From the NCBI GenBank assembly GCA_947184155.2, contig CAMXCT020000256.1, forward strand, positions 1 to 64,000: 64,000 nt of DNA, given 5' to 3'. Source of the stretch: Cladocopium goreaui (taxonomy: Eukaryota > Sar > Dinophyceae > Suessiales > Symbiodiniaceae). The notes under the pieces are model-generated. The model was not told the DNA's origin and made no database searches. It saw nothing but the letters and a program-made list of their open reading frames with translations. Numbering within the stretch: position 1 is the stretch's first letter; every line of letters starts with the position of its first letter. This document shows positions 51,601 through 53,600 of the stretch, in pieces. The translations under genes were made by a program, and so were the position numbers.

Positions 51601-52746
51601 TCGCAGGTCTTGAATCAAGTGTCCTTGCCGCACTGTCAAACAGCTAGGAATTGGCCATCCCGAAATTCCAGAAAAGCAAAAAAAAGATTTAAAATTCTAG
51701 CCTTTTCCGCCGATCATTGCCAACTGCTCCTTGTCTTTCCAATGAAATTAGTCATATGAGTTGGCTTAGGTACGGGCACACAGAGGAAGCTTCCGTCTCT
51801 CGGAAATGTGGCGATACGGCTATACCTCCCATAGATTTGGCCATGTGAATGGGAAACATGTTAATGGGTACCCCATTCTCAGACGAACCCATATCTCAAC
51901 CATGATATGTTTGAGCTATTAAGGTCATTGCCAAAAAAAGAAGAGCCTAAAAGGCATTGTCATGATTGCTGACGTCGTAAATGCAGCAATGTGGTAAACC
52001 CAATAATAAATCTGATGGTTTGAACCACCTACCTCTACTAGAATTTGGGAATGGTTCATCGTTTGAGGTTTTGGTTTTATTCCGCTTGAAAAAAATGACC
52101 GATGAGGCTTCTTATTGCTTTCCTGGACATGAAAGTGCGACAAACAGCTGATCCCAGCTGCTTCTCTACATTTTAAGTTATAGTATCTTAGGCGTAGATT
52201 TGTTAATAGGAGATTTCATGATTTTCCTAACAAATACATGAATTTGGGGTAGATTTCGGGGACTTGTTACAGGCTGAACCAGTCCTGTGGATGTGTGTTG
52301 TTTCCTTTTGGGTGACTGGACTGCTGGAGGCCTCTTCCAACCCCGGCACCCTGGTGAGTGCAATCATTTTCCCAGCTATAAACATTTATTTGGAGGATTT
52401 CCCAGCGGCCCGCCATGTTTGAGGACACCGAAGGGTAAAGGATCATGGTTCGAAATGGCCACAATCCTTCTCGCACCATTTTTGGACTATTTCACCTTTT
52501 GGTCTTCGCTGAATCCCCAGTCTTGTTGTCTTATTATATCCCATCATTGTAAGGCCCACTGGAAACCTCATTGAAATCCAGAAATGTTCCCATCATTTTC
52601 AAATGGTCCATACCTGATATGTTTCTTGGAATGTGCTGCCACCCTCAGCCACCCTCGCCCAGGATTTGTTTGGAAACGAGCCCGGGCAACTGGAGGGTCT
52701 GGTGAAGACGGTGAAAGGTGTGCAGGTGCGGGACGTAGACGGTTGA
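5030..52746 (+). CDS. Voltage-gated channel with cyclic-nucleotide-binding domain (KCNH/HCN/CNG type), multi-exon, 5' end not found
   Basis: This is a membrane cation channel gene spread over at least 47.7 kb. Exons read in order as S2 (FFRGFLD), a segment with KQIAIHY typical of S2-S3 in this superfamily, S3, an S4 with basic residues every third position, the S4-S5 linker, the pore turret, the pore helix (HWSLTQFTP), S6 ([12 protein letters not shown]), a C-linker ([13 protein letters not shown]) and a CNBD ([36 protein letters not shown]). These are family hallmarks. Phases agree at nearly every joint when GT, GC and one GA donor are allowed. S1 and the start codon are not found, S5 is only a weak candidate, and the last two exons are less certain. 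A complete transporter gene lies inside the intron 22717-38531. The alternative is two separate partial channel genes whose phases match by chance. Confidence 0.72.
5277..5335 (+). CDS. Channel exon: S2-S3 region
   Basis: The acceptor is AG|GC in phase 1, completing a glycine with the previous exon. The peptide includes [18 protein letters not shown]. The pattern 'I-A-x-H-Y-x-x-x-W' before S3 is typical of this channel group. The donor is GT (gtggcc) in phase 0. A minus-strand reading here also looked coding but is a shadow. Confidence 0.65.
6544..6617 (+). CDS. Channel exon: S3
   Basis: The acceptor is AG|GT in phase 0 and the donor is GT (gtgacg) in phase 2. It encodes a hydrophobic stretch, [13 protein letters not shown], with the conserved S3 aspartate, followed by a short loop ending LASLPLG. 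The split codon is completed to arginine by the next exon. Confidence 0.62.
8238..8297 (+). CDS. Channel exon: S4 voltage sensor
   Basis: The acceptor is AG|G in phase 2 and the donor is GC (gccccc) in phase 2. The peptide [19 protein letters not shown] has R, R, R, R and K at positions 4, 7, 10, 13 and 16. Basic residues at every third position are the S4 voltage-sensor hallmark. Confidence 0.72.
8739..8820 (+). CDS. Channel exon: S4-S5 linker
   Basis: The acceptor is AG|GT in phase 2, joining S4 to give [19 protein letters not shown]. The donor is GT (gtggcg) in phase 0. The linker resembles the helical S4-S5 segments of HCN/KCNH channels. The frame is strongly biased to G or C at third codon positions. 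A minus-strand reading of the same bases is also GC3-rich and was rejected. Confidence 0.6.
8973..9100. mobile_element. MITE-like palindrome, family C
   Basis: GGTGGTGTCCTAAAATGGGGGTACCCC on the left, a central ATGTTCCATTATAAACCATTTTGGGG, and GGAAACTCCCC on the right. The same layout recurs at 16988, 43398 and 47719. Confidence 0.52.
9242..10265. repeat. ACATACATA-type microsatellite array, ~1.0 kb
   Basis: The array begins as ACATGCAT/CATA tetramers, then becomes 9-bp units CATACATAA with many single-base variants. A homogeneous block of 9-bp CATGCATAA units occupies about 9956-10108. Long open frames on both strands are artefacts of the 9-bp period. Confidence 0.95.
10335..10680. repeat. 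A-rich AAAAAATCTC degenerate repeat
   Basis: Units of about 10 bases (AAAAAATCTC, AAAATATCTC) are strung together at 10420-10555 and again at 10622-10672, flanked by A-rich sequence. It lies between the two ACATACATA arrays. Confidence 0.8.
10743..10803 (+). CDS. Possible channel exon: S5 candidate
   Basis: The acceptor is AG|GC in phase 0 and the donor GT (gttgag) in phase 1. It encodes a moderately hydrophobic stretch, [20 protein letters not shown]. It fits in phase only if the next exon starts at 11832 rather than 11829. The usual H-W-x-x-C motif of S5 is absent, so this is a weak candidate for the missing S5. Confidence 0.25.
11068..11540. repeat. Second CATACATAA array
   Basis: About 470 bases of 9-bp CATACATAA units with CATACACAA and CATACGTAA variants. 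It lies 290 bases upstream of the pore-turret exon. Confidence 0.93.
11829..11880 (+). CDS. Channel exon: S5-pore turret
   Basis: The acceptor is AG|GA in phase 1. The peptide is [16 protein letters not shown], with a GA donor (gaggtc) in phase 2. Joined to 19817 it reads [17 protein letters not shown]. That places an extracellular turret directly before the pore helix, as in related channels. The next intron is 7.9 kb. Confidence 0.5.
12125..12655. repeat. ~48-bp minisatellite with GCCACGCCTGCCAC core
   Basis: About ten tandem units contain 'gatgtctccaagtgccacgcctgccacg'. Unit edges carry AAACGAAGGTAG or AAACGCAGGTAG variants. On the minus strand it stays open, reading AWHLETSTF-type repeats, but nothing marks it as a gene. 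Confidence 0.9.
12656..13155. repeat. GATGGTGGTTGACAAAGATGGTGTGTGAAA minisatellite with GGC/GGA cap
   Basis: About 15 irregular units of 18 to 45 bp are built from GATGGTGTGTGAAA and GATGGTGGTTGACAAA. The array ends in a GGAGGCGGAGGCGGCGG run at about 13103-13150, like the end of the array at 54.3 kb. Confidence 0.88.
13330..13505. repeat. TATATAAG/TATATG microsatellite
   Basis: AT-rich tandem units (ATATAAGTATATGTATATAAG) of about 14 bp, inside the 7.9-kb intron. Confidence 0.8.
15436..15545. mobile_element. MITE-like palindrome, family A (diverged)
   Basis: TACCATCTGGTAAACTAACATAGCTATGG pairs with a mirrored TAGCTATGCTAGTTTACCGGAGGTA. It ends 17 bases before the exon at 15563. Confidence 0.58.
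15563..16254 (+). CDS. Unrecognised spliced reading frame (three exons) inside a channel intron
   Basis: I do not recognise the family. Three exons join in phase: 15563-15707 ([20 protein letters not shown]..., GC donor, phase 2), 15886-15969 ([20 protein letters not shown]..., GT donor gtattt, phase 2) and 16137-16254 ([17 protein letters not shown]..., ending in TGA). Two acceptors are AG|G. The frame could continue past a GT donor at about 16231 into 17168. It lies in the 7.9-kb intron of the channel gene, and its phases do not fit that gene. It may be a second nested gene, a fragment or a retrocopy. Confidence 0.4.
16288..16389. mobile_element. MITE-like palindrome, family A (CCTTCCGG subtype)
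   Basis: The left end TTACCTTCCGGTAATCAAACATGGC mirrors GCATGTTTGTTTACCGGAAGGTAA on the right. A partial copy of this end recurs near 25408. Confidence 0.6.
16988..17094. mobile_element. MITE-like palindrome, family C
   Basis: ATGGGGGTTTCCATAAATGG and GGTACCCCCAAATGGATGGTTTATAATGGA pair loosely with GATTTGGGGGTAACCCCATTTCAGGAAACCTCCAT on the right. Confidence 0.58.
17168..17281 (+). CDS. Coding-like exon, unrecognised
   Basis: A frame opens after AG at 17166-17167 and reads [20 protein letters not shown] and then [15 protein letters not shown]. It could follow the 15.6-16.2 kb frame in phase 0. Just downstream is a degenerate palindromic element (CTGGCTGATGGTGTCAAACATG). Support is weak. 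Confidence 0.27.
17995..18170. repeat. ATGCCAGATAGA-type degenerate array (left) with GTCACTTGAAGAAG tail
   Basis: Degenerate 10 to 14-bp units (AGAATGCCAGAT, AAATGTCACAT) end in GGTGGGGGGTCACTTGAAGAAG at 18143. It is the left border of the 18.2-19.4 kb module. Confidence 0.7.
18717..19017 (+). CDS. Hypothetical open frame in repeat-bracketed module
   Basis: A frame of about 98 codons begins after an in-frame TAG and ends in TAA. It has a natural-looking composition with several cysteines ([19 protein letters not shown], then [14 protein letters not shown]). No family is recognised. It sits between two ATGCCAGATAGA-type arrays, inside the channel's 7.9-kb intron, and may be a degraded mobile or retrocopied sequence. 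Confidence 0.35.
19107..19376 (-). CDS. Hypothetical acidic coiled-coil-like frame, minus strand
   Basis: The minus strand reads [20 protein letters not shown], then a leucine-rich helical stretch ([29 protein letters not shown]), ending in TGA at 19107. It looks like real protein sequence of coiled-coil character. The frame continues upstream into the ATTCTATCTGGC-type array, which encodes ILSG-like repeats. No start or family is recognised. It is antisense to the channel gene and intronic to it. Confidence 0.42.
   Translation of the reverse strand, partial: DILAFYRDRVAKKLAEEEEEEIRDVVSLLGRLVTFSFDLSELINNRIPGQIRVLTQKLQELYEVSKHQEVAEALELFHWLHRPNKHQRR
19360..19605. repeat. ATGCCAGATAGA-type degenerate array (right) with ATCACTCGAAGAAGGTAA tail
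   Basis: Units such as AGAATGCCGGAT and AAATGTCAGATAGG end in GGCGGGAATCACTCGAAGAAGGTAA at about 19585. Read on the minus strand, it runs into the acidic frame at 19107-19376. Confidence 0.7.
19817..19877 (+). CDS. Channel exon: pore helix and filter
   Basis: The acceptor is AG|GT in phase 2 and the donor GT (gtagtt) in phase 0. The peptide contains [17 protein letters not shown]. The W-S-x-T pore helix is typical, but the K+ signature T-V-G-Y-G or T-x-G-F-G is replaced by T-Q-F-T-P. From memory, dinoflagellate proteins annotated as KCNH-like carry this kind of filter. Confidence 0.68.
21096..21147 (+). CDS. Channel exon: start of S6
   Basis: The acceptor is AG|GT in phase 0 and the donor GT (gtggcc) in phase 1. 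The peptide [17 protein letters not shown] follows the pore directly. An E-R or E-x-x-F just before S6 is normal in CNG/HCN channels. Confidence 0.66.
21377..21434 (+). CDS. Channel exon: end of S6
   Basis: The acceptor is AG|GT in phase 1 and the donor GC (gcgcgg) in phase 2. The peptide is [18 protein letters not shown], a hydrophobic helix ending in the inner gate and the first C-linker residues. It matches the F-S-x-F-I-G-x-I pattern expected here. Confidence 0.7.
22198..22259 (+). CDS. Channel exon: C-linker 1
   Basis: The acceptor is AG|A in phase 2 and the donor GT (gtgccg) in phase 1. It encodes [20 protein letters not shown]. The L-x-R-R-Y motif matches the C-linker A' helix. The split codon joins the next exon to give [13 protein letters not shown]. 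Confidence 0.7.
22380..22545. repeat. TA-rich microsatellite
   Basis: (TA)n interrupted by TATTATTG and ATGTATATTATTG, in the short intron between two C-linker exons. Confidence 0.8.
22655..22716 (+). CDS. Channel exon: C-linker 2
   Basis: The acceptor is AG|GT in phase 1 and the donor GT (gtgcct) in phase 0. It encodes [20 protein letters not shown]. It resembles the 'I-S-x-x-L-x-x-x-I-x-x-F' part of channel C-linkers. The following intron is 15.8 kb and contains the AAAP gene. Confidence 0.68.
23376..23486 (+). CDS. Transporter exon 1 (N-terminus, frame uncertain)
   Basis: An ATG at 23376 opens 37 codons of serine-rich, disordered-looking sequence ([16 protein letters not shown]...) after an in-frame stop, ending at a consensus gtgagt donor. 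This frame leaves phase 0 and needs the next exon to start at 24012. The overlapping frame, leaving phase 1, would join the more typical AG|G acceptor at 24016. The frame choice is therefore open. Confidence 0.42.
23376..36788 (+). CDS. AAAP-family amino-acid transporter (Aa_trans), 15 exons, nested in the channel gene
   Basis: This gene encodes an integral membrane amino-acid/auxin permease family transporter of about 485 residues, a normal length for the family. Recognised parts in order: a serine-rich cytosolic N-terminus, TM1 with [17 protein letters not shown] (the N-x-x-x-x-x-G-T-x-x-L-x-x-P type start), [13 protein letters not shown] before TM3, NLDSLGF after TM5, FDSFLNTF then [16 protein letters not shown] (TM7), TM8 ending [16 protein letters not shown]9 with [17 protein letters not shown]10 with [10 protein letters not shown], and TM11 with [11 protein letters not shown]. 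Phases agree at all joints from exon 2 onward. Six of 14 introns use GC donors. Substrate and membrane cannot be told from sequence. All exons lie in one intron of the channel gene, on the same strand. The first and last exons are the least certain. Confidence 0.75.
23619..23755. repeat. GGAT/GGGT tetranucleotide array
   Basis: Blocks of ATGG repeated as TGGATGGATGGATGATTGGA and TGGGTGGGTGGATGG, in the first transporter intron. Confidence 0.9.
24016..24189 (+). CDS. Transporter exon 2: TM1 and TM2 start
   Basis: The acceptor is at AG|GG (24016), or at 24012 if exon 1 leaves phase 0. It encodes [14 protein letters not shown] and then the helix [19 protein letters not shown], followed by [13 protein letters not shown]-x-x-x-x-x-x-G-T-x-x-L is the AAAP TM1 signature. 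The donor is GT (gtgaag) in phase 1. Confidence 0.72.
24732..24820 (+). CDS. Transporter exon 3: TM2 end and loop
   Basis: The acceptor is AG|GT in phase 1 and the donor GT (gtggga) in phase 0. It encodes [18 protein letters not shown] and a polar loop ending DIVSYQ. The S-Y-x-D that forms with the next exon is common before TM3 in AAAP proteins. Confidence 0.7.
24991..25092 (+). CDS. Transporter exon 4: TM3
   Basis: The acceptor is AG|GA and the donor gtaagg, both phase 0. It encodes [18 protein letters not shown] and then [14 protein letters not shown]-x-A-E-x-A-L-G-x-x-G is a strong AAAP pattern. Confidence 0.76.
25348..25369 (+). CDS. Transporter exon 5: 22-base micro-exon
   Basis: It encodes only LVISAEL plus one base of a split codon. 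The acceptor is AG|C in phase 0 and the donor GC (gccttg) in phase 1. It bridges exons 4 and 6 in phase and completes TM4 ([11 protein letters not shown]). Confidence 0.5.
26203..26276. mobile_element. MITE-like element, family B (short)
   Basis: The left end CTGGTTGGTGGTTTCAAACATG and the conserved centre (ATATATGGAATAATCATCCCAACTGACT) match the copy at 686. The right end is cut to CACCAACCAG. It lies in a transporter intron. Confidence 0.55.
26826..26939. mobile_element. MITE-like element, family A (diverged)
   Basis: The left end is TACCCTCTCGTAAACTAACATAACTATGG. The right part holds GGCTTCTATAGCTACGTATGTTAGT. It ends about 30 bases upstream of transporter exon 6. Confidence 0.5.
26972..27106 (+). 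CDS. Transporter exon 6: TM5
   Basis: The acceptor is AG|GC in phase 1 and the donor GT (gtttgc) in phase 1. It encodes [19 protein letters not shown] and then [15 protein letters not shown]...L...(N/K)-L-D-S-L-x-F is the AAAP TM5 to TM6 pattern. Confidence 0.72.
27704..27773 (+). CDS. Transporter exon 7: TM6 and loop
   Basis: The acceptor is AG|GC in phase 1 and the donor GC (gcactc) in phase 2. The peptide [18 protein letters not shown] joins exon 6 as GFLLASMVCVYGG. The loop after it is polar. Confidence 0.62.
28000..28024. repeat. GATGAT trinucleotide repeat
   Basis: A short (GAT)n run in a transporter intron. The surrounding 900 bases hold nothing else recognisable except a (TA)n tract near 27900. 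Confidence 0.8.
28556..28614. repeat. CTTGTTTAC tandem repeat at an acceptor
   Basis: Six 9-base units (TTGTTTACC, then TTGTTTGCC) end 20 bases before the transporter exon 8 acceptor. They supply the pyrimidine-rich tract. Confidence 0.85.
28635..28719 (+). CDS. Transporter exon 8: loop before TM7
   Basis: The acceptor is AG|GG in phase 2 and the donor GT (gtgcct) in phase 0. The peptide ends in [12 protein letters not shown]-x-x-F-L-N/x-x-F before TM7 is typical of AAAP carriers. Confidence 0.7.
29587..29672 (+). CDS. Transporter exon 9: TM7
   Basis: The acceptor is AG|GT in phase 0 and the donor GC (gcttgg) in phase 2. It encodes [19 protein letters not shown] and then REKASL. This corresponds to the F-A-F-x-x-x-x-x-P-x-L-x-x-x-M region of the family. 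Confidence 0.72.
30522..30635. mobile_element. MITE-like element, family A (diverged)
   Basis: TACCCTCTGGTTACTGCTTATTTAGCATAGC on the left is mirrored imperfectly by AGCCATAGCTTCC...CTGGTAAATTACC on the right. Confidence 0.48.
30662..30860. repeat. TCATATCATTTCAT degenerate array
   Basis: Units of 5 to 10 bp (CATATCATTT, CATTTCAGTT) over 200 bases, ending 60 bases upstream of transporter exon 10. Confidence 0.85.
30922..30970 (+). CDS. Transporter exon 10: TM8 first half
   Basis: The acceptor is AG|GA in phase 2 and the donor GT (gtgact) in phase 0. It encodes [16 protein letters not shown], which runs straight into exon 11. Confidence 0.68.
32529..32589 (+). CDS. Transporter exon 11: TM8 second half
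   Basis: The acceptor is AG|GT in phase 0. It encodes [20 protein letters not shown]; (G/S)-Y-x-x-F-G-x-x-x-x-x-N-I is the family signature. The donor is GC (gcctca) in phase 1. A GA donor a few codons later would also fit and add LKHR. Confidence 0.72.
33216..33324. mobile_element. MITE-like palindrome, family A
   Basis: A near-perfect inverted repeat: TACCCTCTGGTTATTTAACATAGCC on the left, mirrored by GGCTATGTTAAATAATCAGAGGGTA on the right, about 109 bp, with an AT-rich centre. It is the best-preserved copy of a family seen at ten or more sites here. Confidence 0.68.
34270..34379. mobile_element. MITE-like palindrome, family A
   Basis: The ends are TACCCTCTGGTAAACC and GTTTACCAGAGGGTA, with GAAAACGGCC and the mirrored GGCGATTTTCC inside. 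It lies in a transporter intron. Confidence 0.65.
34848..34952 (+). CDS. Transporter exon 12: TM9
   Basis: The acceptor is AG|GA in phase 1 and the donor GC (gcgcca) in phase 1. It encodes [20 protein letters not shown] and then [14 protein letters not shown]. It matches the AAAP TM9 pattern L-x-x-x-x-x-P-x-x-x-x-x-x-x-x-L. Confidence 0.7.
35196..35293 (+). CDS. Transporter exon 13: TM10
   Basis: The acceptor is AG|GC in phase 1 and the donor GT (gtgcct) in phase 0. It encodes [20 protein letters not shown] and then [13 protein letters not shown] helix followed by (P/Q)-D-(F/I) and a small-residue loop is typical before TM11. Confidence 0.74.
35503..35644 (+). CDS. Transporter exon 14: TM11 and last helix
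   Basis: The acceptor is AG|GT in phase 0. It encodes [16 protein letters not shown] and later [13 protein letters not shown]. The donor is GC (gctggg) in phase 1. If unspliced, the frame ends at a TGA at 35665. Confidence 0.72.
36655..36788 (+). CDS. Transporter exon 15: C-terminus, ending inside a MITE-like element
   Basis: The acceptor is AG|GC in phase 1. It encodes [19 protein letters not shown], matching the family's G-T-x-S-A end. The frame continues past 36765 into a TACCCTCTGGTTA palindrome and meets TAG at 36786. Either the mobile element supplies the stop codon or another donor lies before it. Confidence 0.55.
36765..36869. mobile_element. MITE-like palindrome, family A, overlapping transporter 3' end
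   Basis: The ends are TACCCTCTGGTTATG and GTTTACCAGAGGGTA. The left end is read through by the last transporter frame, which meets its TAG stop inside the element. Confidence 0.65.
36887..37098. mobile_element. Two adjacent MITE-like elements, family B
   Basis: A copy starting at 36887 lacks its right end. A full copy with both inverted ends follows at 36990-37098. They sit immediately downstream of a family A element, just after the transporter gene. Confidence 0.58.
38532..38593 (+). CDS. Channel exon: end of C-linker
   Basis: The acceptor is AG|GC in phase 0, matching the phase-0 donor at 22717. It encodes [20 protein letters not shown]. The D-(I/V)-x-x-L-x-x-L pattern precedes the CNBD in this family. 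The donor is GT (gtgttt) in phase 2. Acceptor 38538 is also possible. Confidence 0.58.
38918..38957 (+). CDS. Channel exon: CNBD entry
   Basis: The acceptor is AG|GG in phase 2 and the donor GT (gtgggg) in phase 0. The peptide [13 protein letters not shown] is the L-P-x-x-L-R-x-x-L helix before the CNBD. Confidence 0.66.
39477..39532. repeat. ATTATCAT 10-bp tandem repeat
   Basis: Five copies of CATATTATCAT-like units in a row. Confidence 0.8.
39821..39921. mobile_element. MITE-like palindrome, family A
   Basis: The ends are TTGCCCTCTGGTAAAC and GTTTACCAGAGGGTAA. It sits 25 bases upstream of the CNBD-start exon of the channel. Confidence 0.62.
39947..40002 (+). CDS. Channel exon: CNBD start
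   Basis: The acceptor is AG|GT in phase 0 and the donor GT (gtactc) in phase 2. The peptide [18 protein letters not shown] matches 'P-x-L-x-x-H-P-L-(L/F)-x-x-L' at the start of CNBDs. Confidence 0.7.
40436..40460 (+). CDS. Channel exon: CNBD helix, 25-base micro-exon
   Basis: The acceptor is AG|A in phase 2 and the donor GC (gcgcgg) in phase 0. It encodes TEARLCHK; R-(L/I)-C-x-x-A is completed by the alanine of the next exon. Confidence 0.58.
40605..41245. repeat. ~84-bp minisatellite with GTGCACGCCGTTGTGGCGCGAAGCAC core
   Basis: At least five units share 'aagtgcacgccgttgtggcgcgaagcac' followed by 'atttccaagtcaaaatg' and a diverging part with 'ggaccacttttgga'. A purine-rich AGAAGAGA stretch (40660-40730) precedes it. 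Open frames on both strands follow the repeat. Confidence 0.88.
41281..41620. repeat. Dispersed GTGGCAGGCG(C/T)AG motif cluster
   Basis: GTGTGGCAGGCGCAAGG, GCGGCAGGCGCAGTAC, CACAGGTGCAGCGC and GTGGCAGGCGCAGTAC recur at about 100-bp intervals. The motif matches the complement of the CCACGCCTGCCAC core at 12.1-12.65 and 58.2-58.6 kb. Confidence 0.65.
41680..41872. repeat. ~62-bp direct repeat (GAAGTCTCGCAGAATTGC)
   Basis: Four near-identical units: GGAAGTCTCGCAGAATTGCTTCGTTTTTGACGCTGTCAAGTTCAAAAA and variants, head to tail. Confidence 0.88.
41905..42700. repeat. ACT/ACC trinucleotide array grading into CTACA-rich sequence
   Basis: (ACTACTACC)n dominates 41950-42270. It gives long poly-Thr, Leu-Pro and Val frames on the two strands. 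From 42280 it decays into ACTACACTACA and CAACTACAACTAC units. Confidence 0.95.
43398..43500. mobile_element. MITE-like palindrome, family C
   Basis: GGTTTCCATAGTCATGGGGA, then AGCTGGATGGTTTATAATGG, then GGGACCCCTATTTCGGGACACCTCC at the right end. Confidence 0.55.
44059..44123 (+). CDS. Channel exon: CNBD beta strands
   Basis: The acceptor is AG|GC in phase 0 and the donor GC (gcaggg) in phase 2. It encodes [21 protein letters not shown]-(D/E)-x-(I/V)-F-x-x-x-x-x-A is the first strand pair of a CNBD. Confidence 0.65.
44249..44364. mobile_element. MITE-like element, family A (diverged)
   Basis: TAACCTGGTTATTTAACAGAGCTATGG pairs with CCATAGCTATTTTGTTAAAACACCAGGGCTA. It lies in a CNBD intron of the channel. 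Confidence 0.55.
45246..45269 (+). CDS. Channel exon: CNBD strand, 24-base micro-exon
   Basis: The acceptor is AG|GT and the donor GT (gtgcgg), both phase 2. It encodes FIFLMNG, the M-(Y/F)-F-x-x-x-G strand of a CNBD, and joins the previous exon as [12 protein letters not shown]. Confidence 0.52.
45581..45690. repeat. ATATGT microsatellite
   Basis: (TATATG)n and (TA)n tract in a channel intron. Confidence 0.85.
46386..46416 (+). CDS. Possible channel exon: CNBD loop
   Basis: The acceptor is AG|C in phase 2 and the donor GC (gcatcc) in phase 0. It encodes [10 protein letters not shown]. It fits the phase gap between its neighbours, but the sequence has no recognisable CNBD motif. A GT donor four codons later is also possible. 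Confidence 0.3.
47180..47270. repeat. CATA/CCTA tetranucleotide array
   Basis: Alternating ACATACATACATACC and TACCTACATACC blocks. Confidence 0.9.
47652..47692 (+). CDS. Channel exon: CNBD strand
   Basis: The acceptor is AG|GG in phase 0 and the donor GT (gtctcg) in phase 2. The peptide [13 protein letters not shown] resembles the W-(I/L)-x-E-x-x-L-W segment seen in dinoflagellate CNBD channels. Confidence 0.55.
47719..47824. mobile_element. MITE-like palindrome, family C
   Basis: GGGGTCTCCATAGTCATAGGGGTACCC, AGCTGGATGGTTTATTTCGTGG, then GATTTGGGGGTACCCCTCTTGTAGGAACGCCCC. It begins 27 bases after a channel exon. Confidence 0.55.
48655..48741 (+). CDS. Channel exon: CNBD end
   Basis: The acceptor is AG|GT in phase 2 and the donor GT (gtaaaa) in phase 2. 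It encodes [19 protein letters not shown] and then RSVFHWDLR. It follows the previous exon in phase and carries the R-G-x-L-x-(A/C) motif. Confidence 0.6.
49077..49203. mobile_element. MITE-like element, family A (diverged)
   Basis: The left end is CCTCCAGTGATCAAATGTGGCAATGG and the right end is CAGCCACGTTGATTACCAGAGGGTA. The centre is ATCACCCATTTATAG. Confidence 0.52.
50401..50485 (+). CDS. Channel exon: post-CNBD helix
   Basis: The acceptor is AG|GT in phase 2, completing GGG with the previous exon, and the donor is GT (gtctcc) in phase 0. It encodes [20 protein letters not shown] and ends [10 protein letters not shown]-x-x-F-x-x-x-L is the helix after the CNBD. Confidence 0.58.
50590..50950. 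repeat. ~95-bp minisatellite (GTTAACGTTCATGTTACGCT)
   Basis: Five units share GGGATGTTAACGTTCATGTTACGCT, GATGATGTTACG(C/T)TGATCATGG and a G-rich TGGGTGGGGTCGGGTGGGA block. Confidence 0.88.
52273..52353 (+). CDS. Possible channel exon near C-terminus
   Basis: The acceptor is AG|GC and the donor is a consensus gtgagt, both phase 0. It encodes [20 protein letters not shown] and then SSNPGTL. The hydrophobic stretch is unexpected after a CNBD. With the next exon it also weakly resembles the end of a cation-diffusion-facilitator protein, so it may belong to another gene. Confidence 0.42.
52663..52746 (+). CDS. Possible last channel exon
   Basis: The acceptor is AG|GA in phase 0. It encodes [19 protein letters not shown] and then VQVRDVDG before TGA at 52744. 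A (S)-D-L-F end is seen in related dinoflagellate channels as I remember them. A GT donor just before the stop would allow further exons. Confidence 0.42.
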   Translation, partial: DLFGNEPGQLEGLVKTVKGVQVRDVDG

Positions 52747-52774
52747 TGTTGAAGAGGATAAAATGGGTGATGTA

Positions 52775-53085
52775 CTACCTATCATGTATAATATATTCTA
52801 ACATATATAATCGATTTCAATATACATTATTTATACAAGTATATATATAATATATTTGAATTATAATATATTCTCCTATTTTATCTTAAATTAAATATCT
52901 TATAATATTTTCAAAAATAATATATTATTTTATATTAGATACATATATATATTATGTTAAATGTAAAATTATTTTTTTAATTTAACATATTGTATTACAT
53001 TATTTTTTACTATTATAACTGTTTTTTCAAAAATATGATATATTTATTTGTATATATATATGCATTTAAATATAAATGATGAATT
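52775..53085. other. Very AT-rich stretch after the last channel exon
   Basis: Roughly 300 bases are almost all A and T (ATATAATATATT, TTTATACAAG). No coding or other feature is seen, and it is far more AT-rich than its surroundings. Confidence 0.8.
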
Positions 53086-53489
53086 TGACGTGGTATGTAT
53101 TATCAACAATATACTATGGGCGTGCCTGAAAATGGGATTACCCTCAATTTTTGGCGGTTTGAAGTTGGAAATGGATGACTGGCTAACCCGTGGATTCTGG
53201 GACAATTATGTACACTGTTTTTGAAGAAACACACATTCCGAAACATTGAAGGCTTGAGTGTCTCAAAGTTATCAGATTTGTGCTGGAAAAAACTTTCTTT
53301 GAGGGAGGATGATTCTAATTGAAGCGTTTGAAGTTTGGAAACGTGTAGAACCAGCCAGCGGTACAGATGTGACGCAGATGAATGATAACGTCATGCGCGG
53401 ACTCATTGAACAGATTCTTTTTTAGAATTGCTGCAGATCATATTCGTCAGAACTTAGGATTGAACAAAACATTACTTTACTTCGAGAGA

Positions 53490-53600
53490 TAATCACTATG
53501 GCATTTGAAGGCATATATTCTGACATTTTAATTTATTCTGACATTCTATCTGCCATTCTTTCTGGCATTCTATCTGGCATCTATTCTGGCGTTCTAGCGA
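53490..53600. repeat. ATTCTATCTGGC array (inverted copy of the ATGCCAGATAGA type)
   Basis: 12-bp units (TTCTGGCATTCTATCTGGCATC) keep an open ILSGILSG frame on the plus strand. They end at the start of the 53.6-kb minisatellite. Confidence 0.75.
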
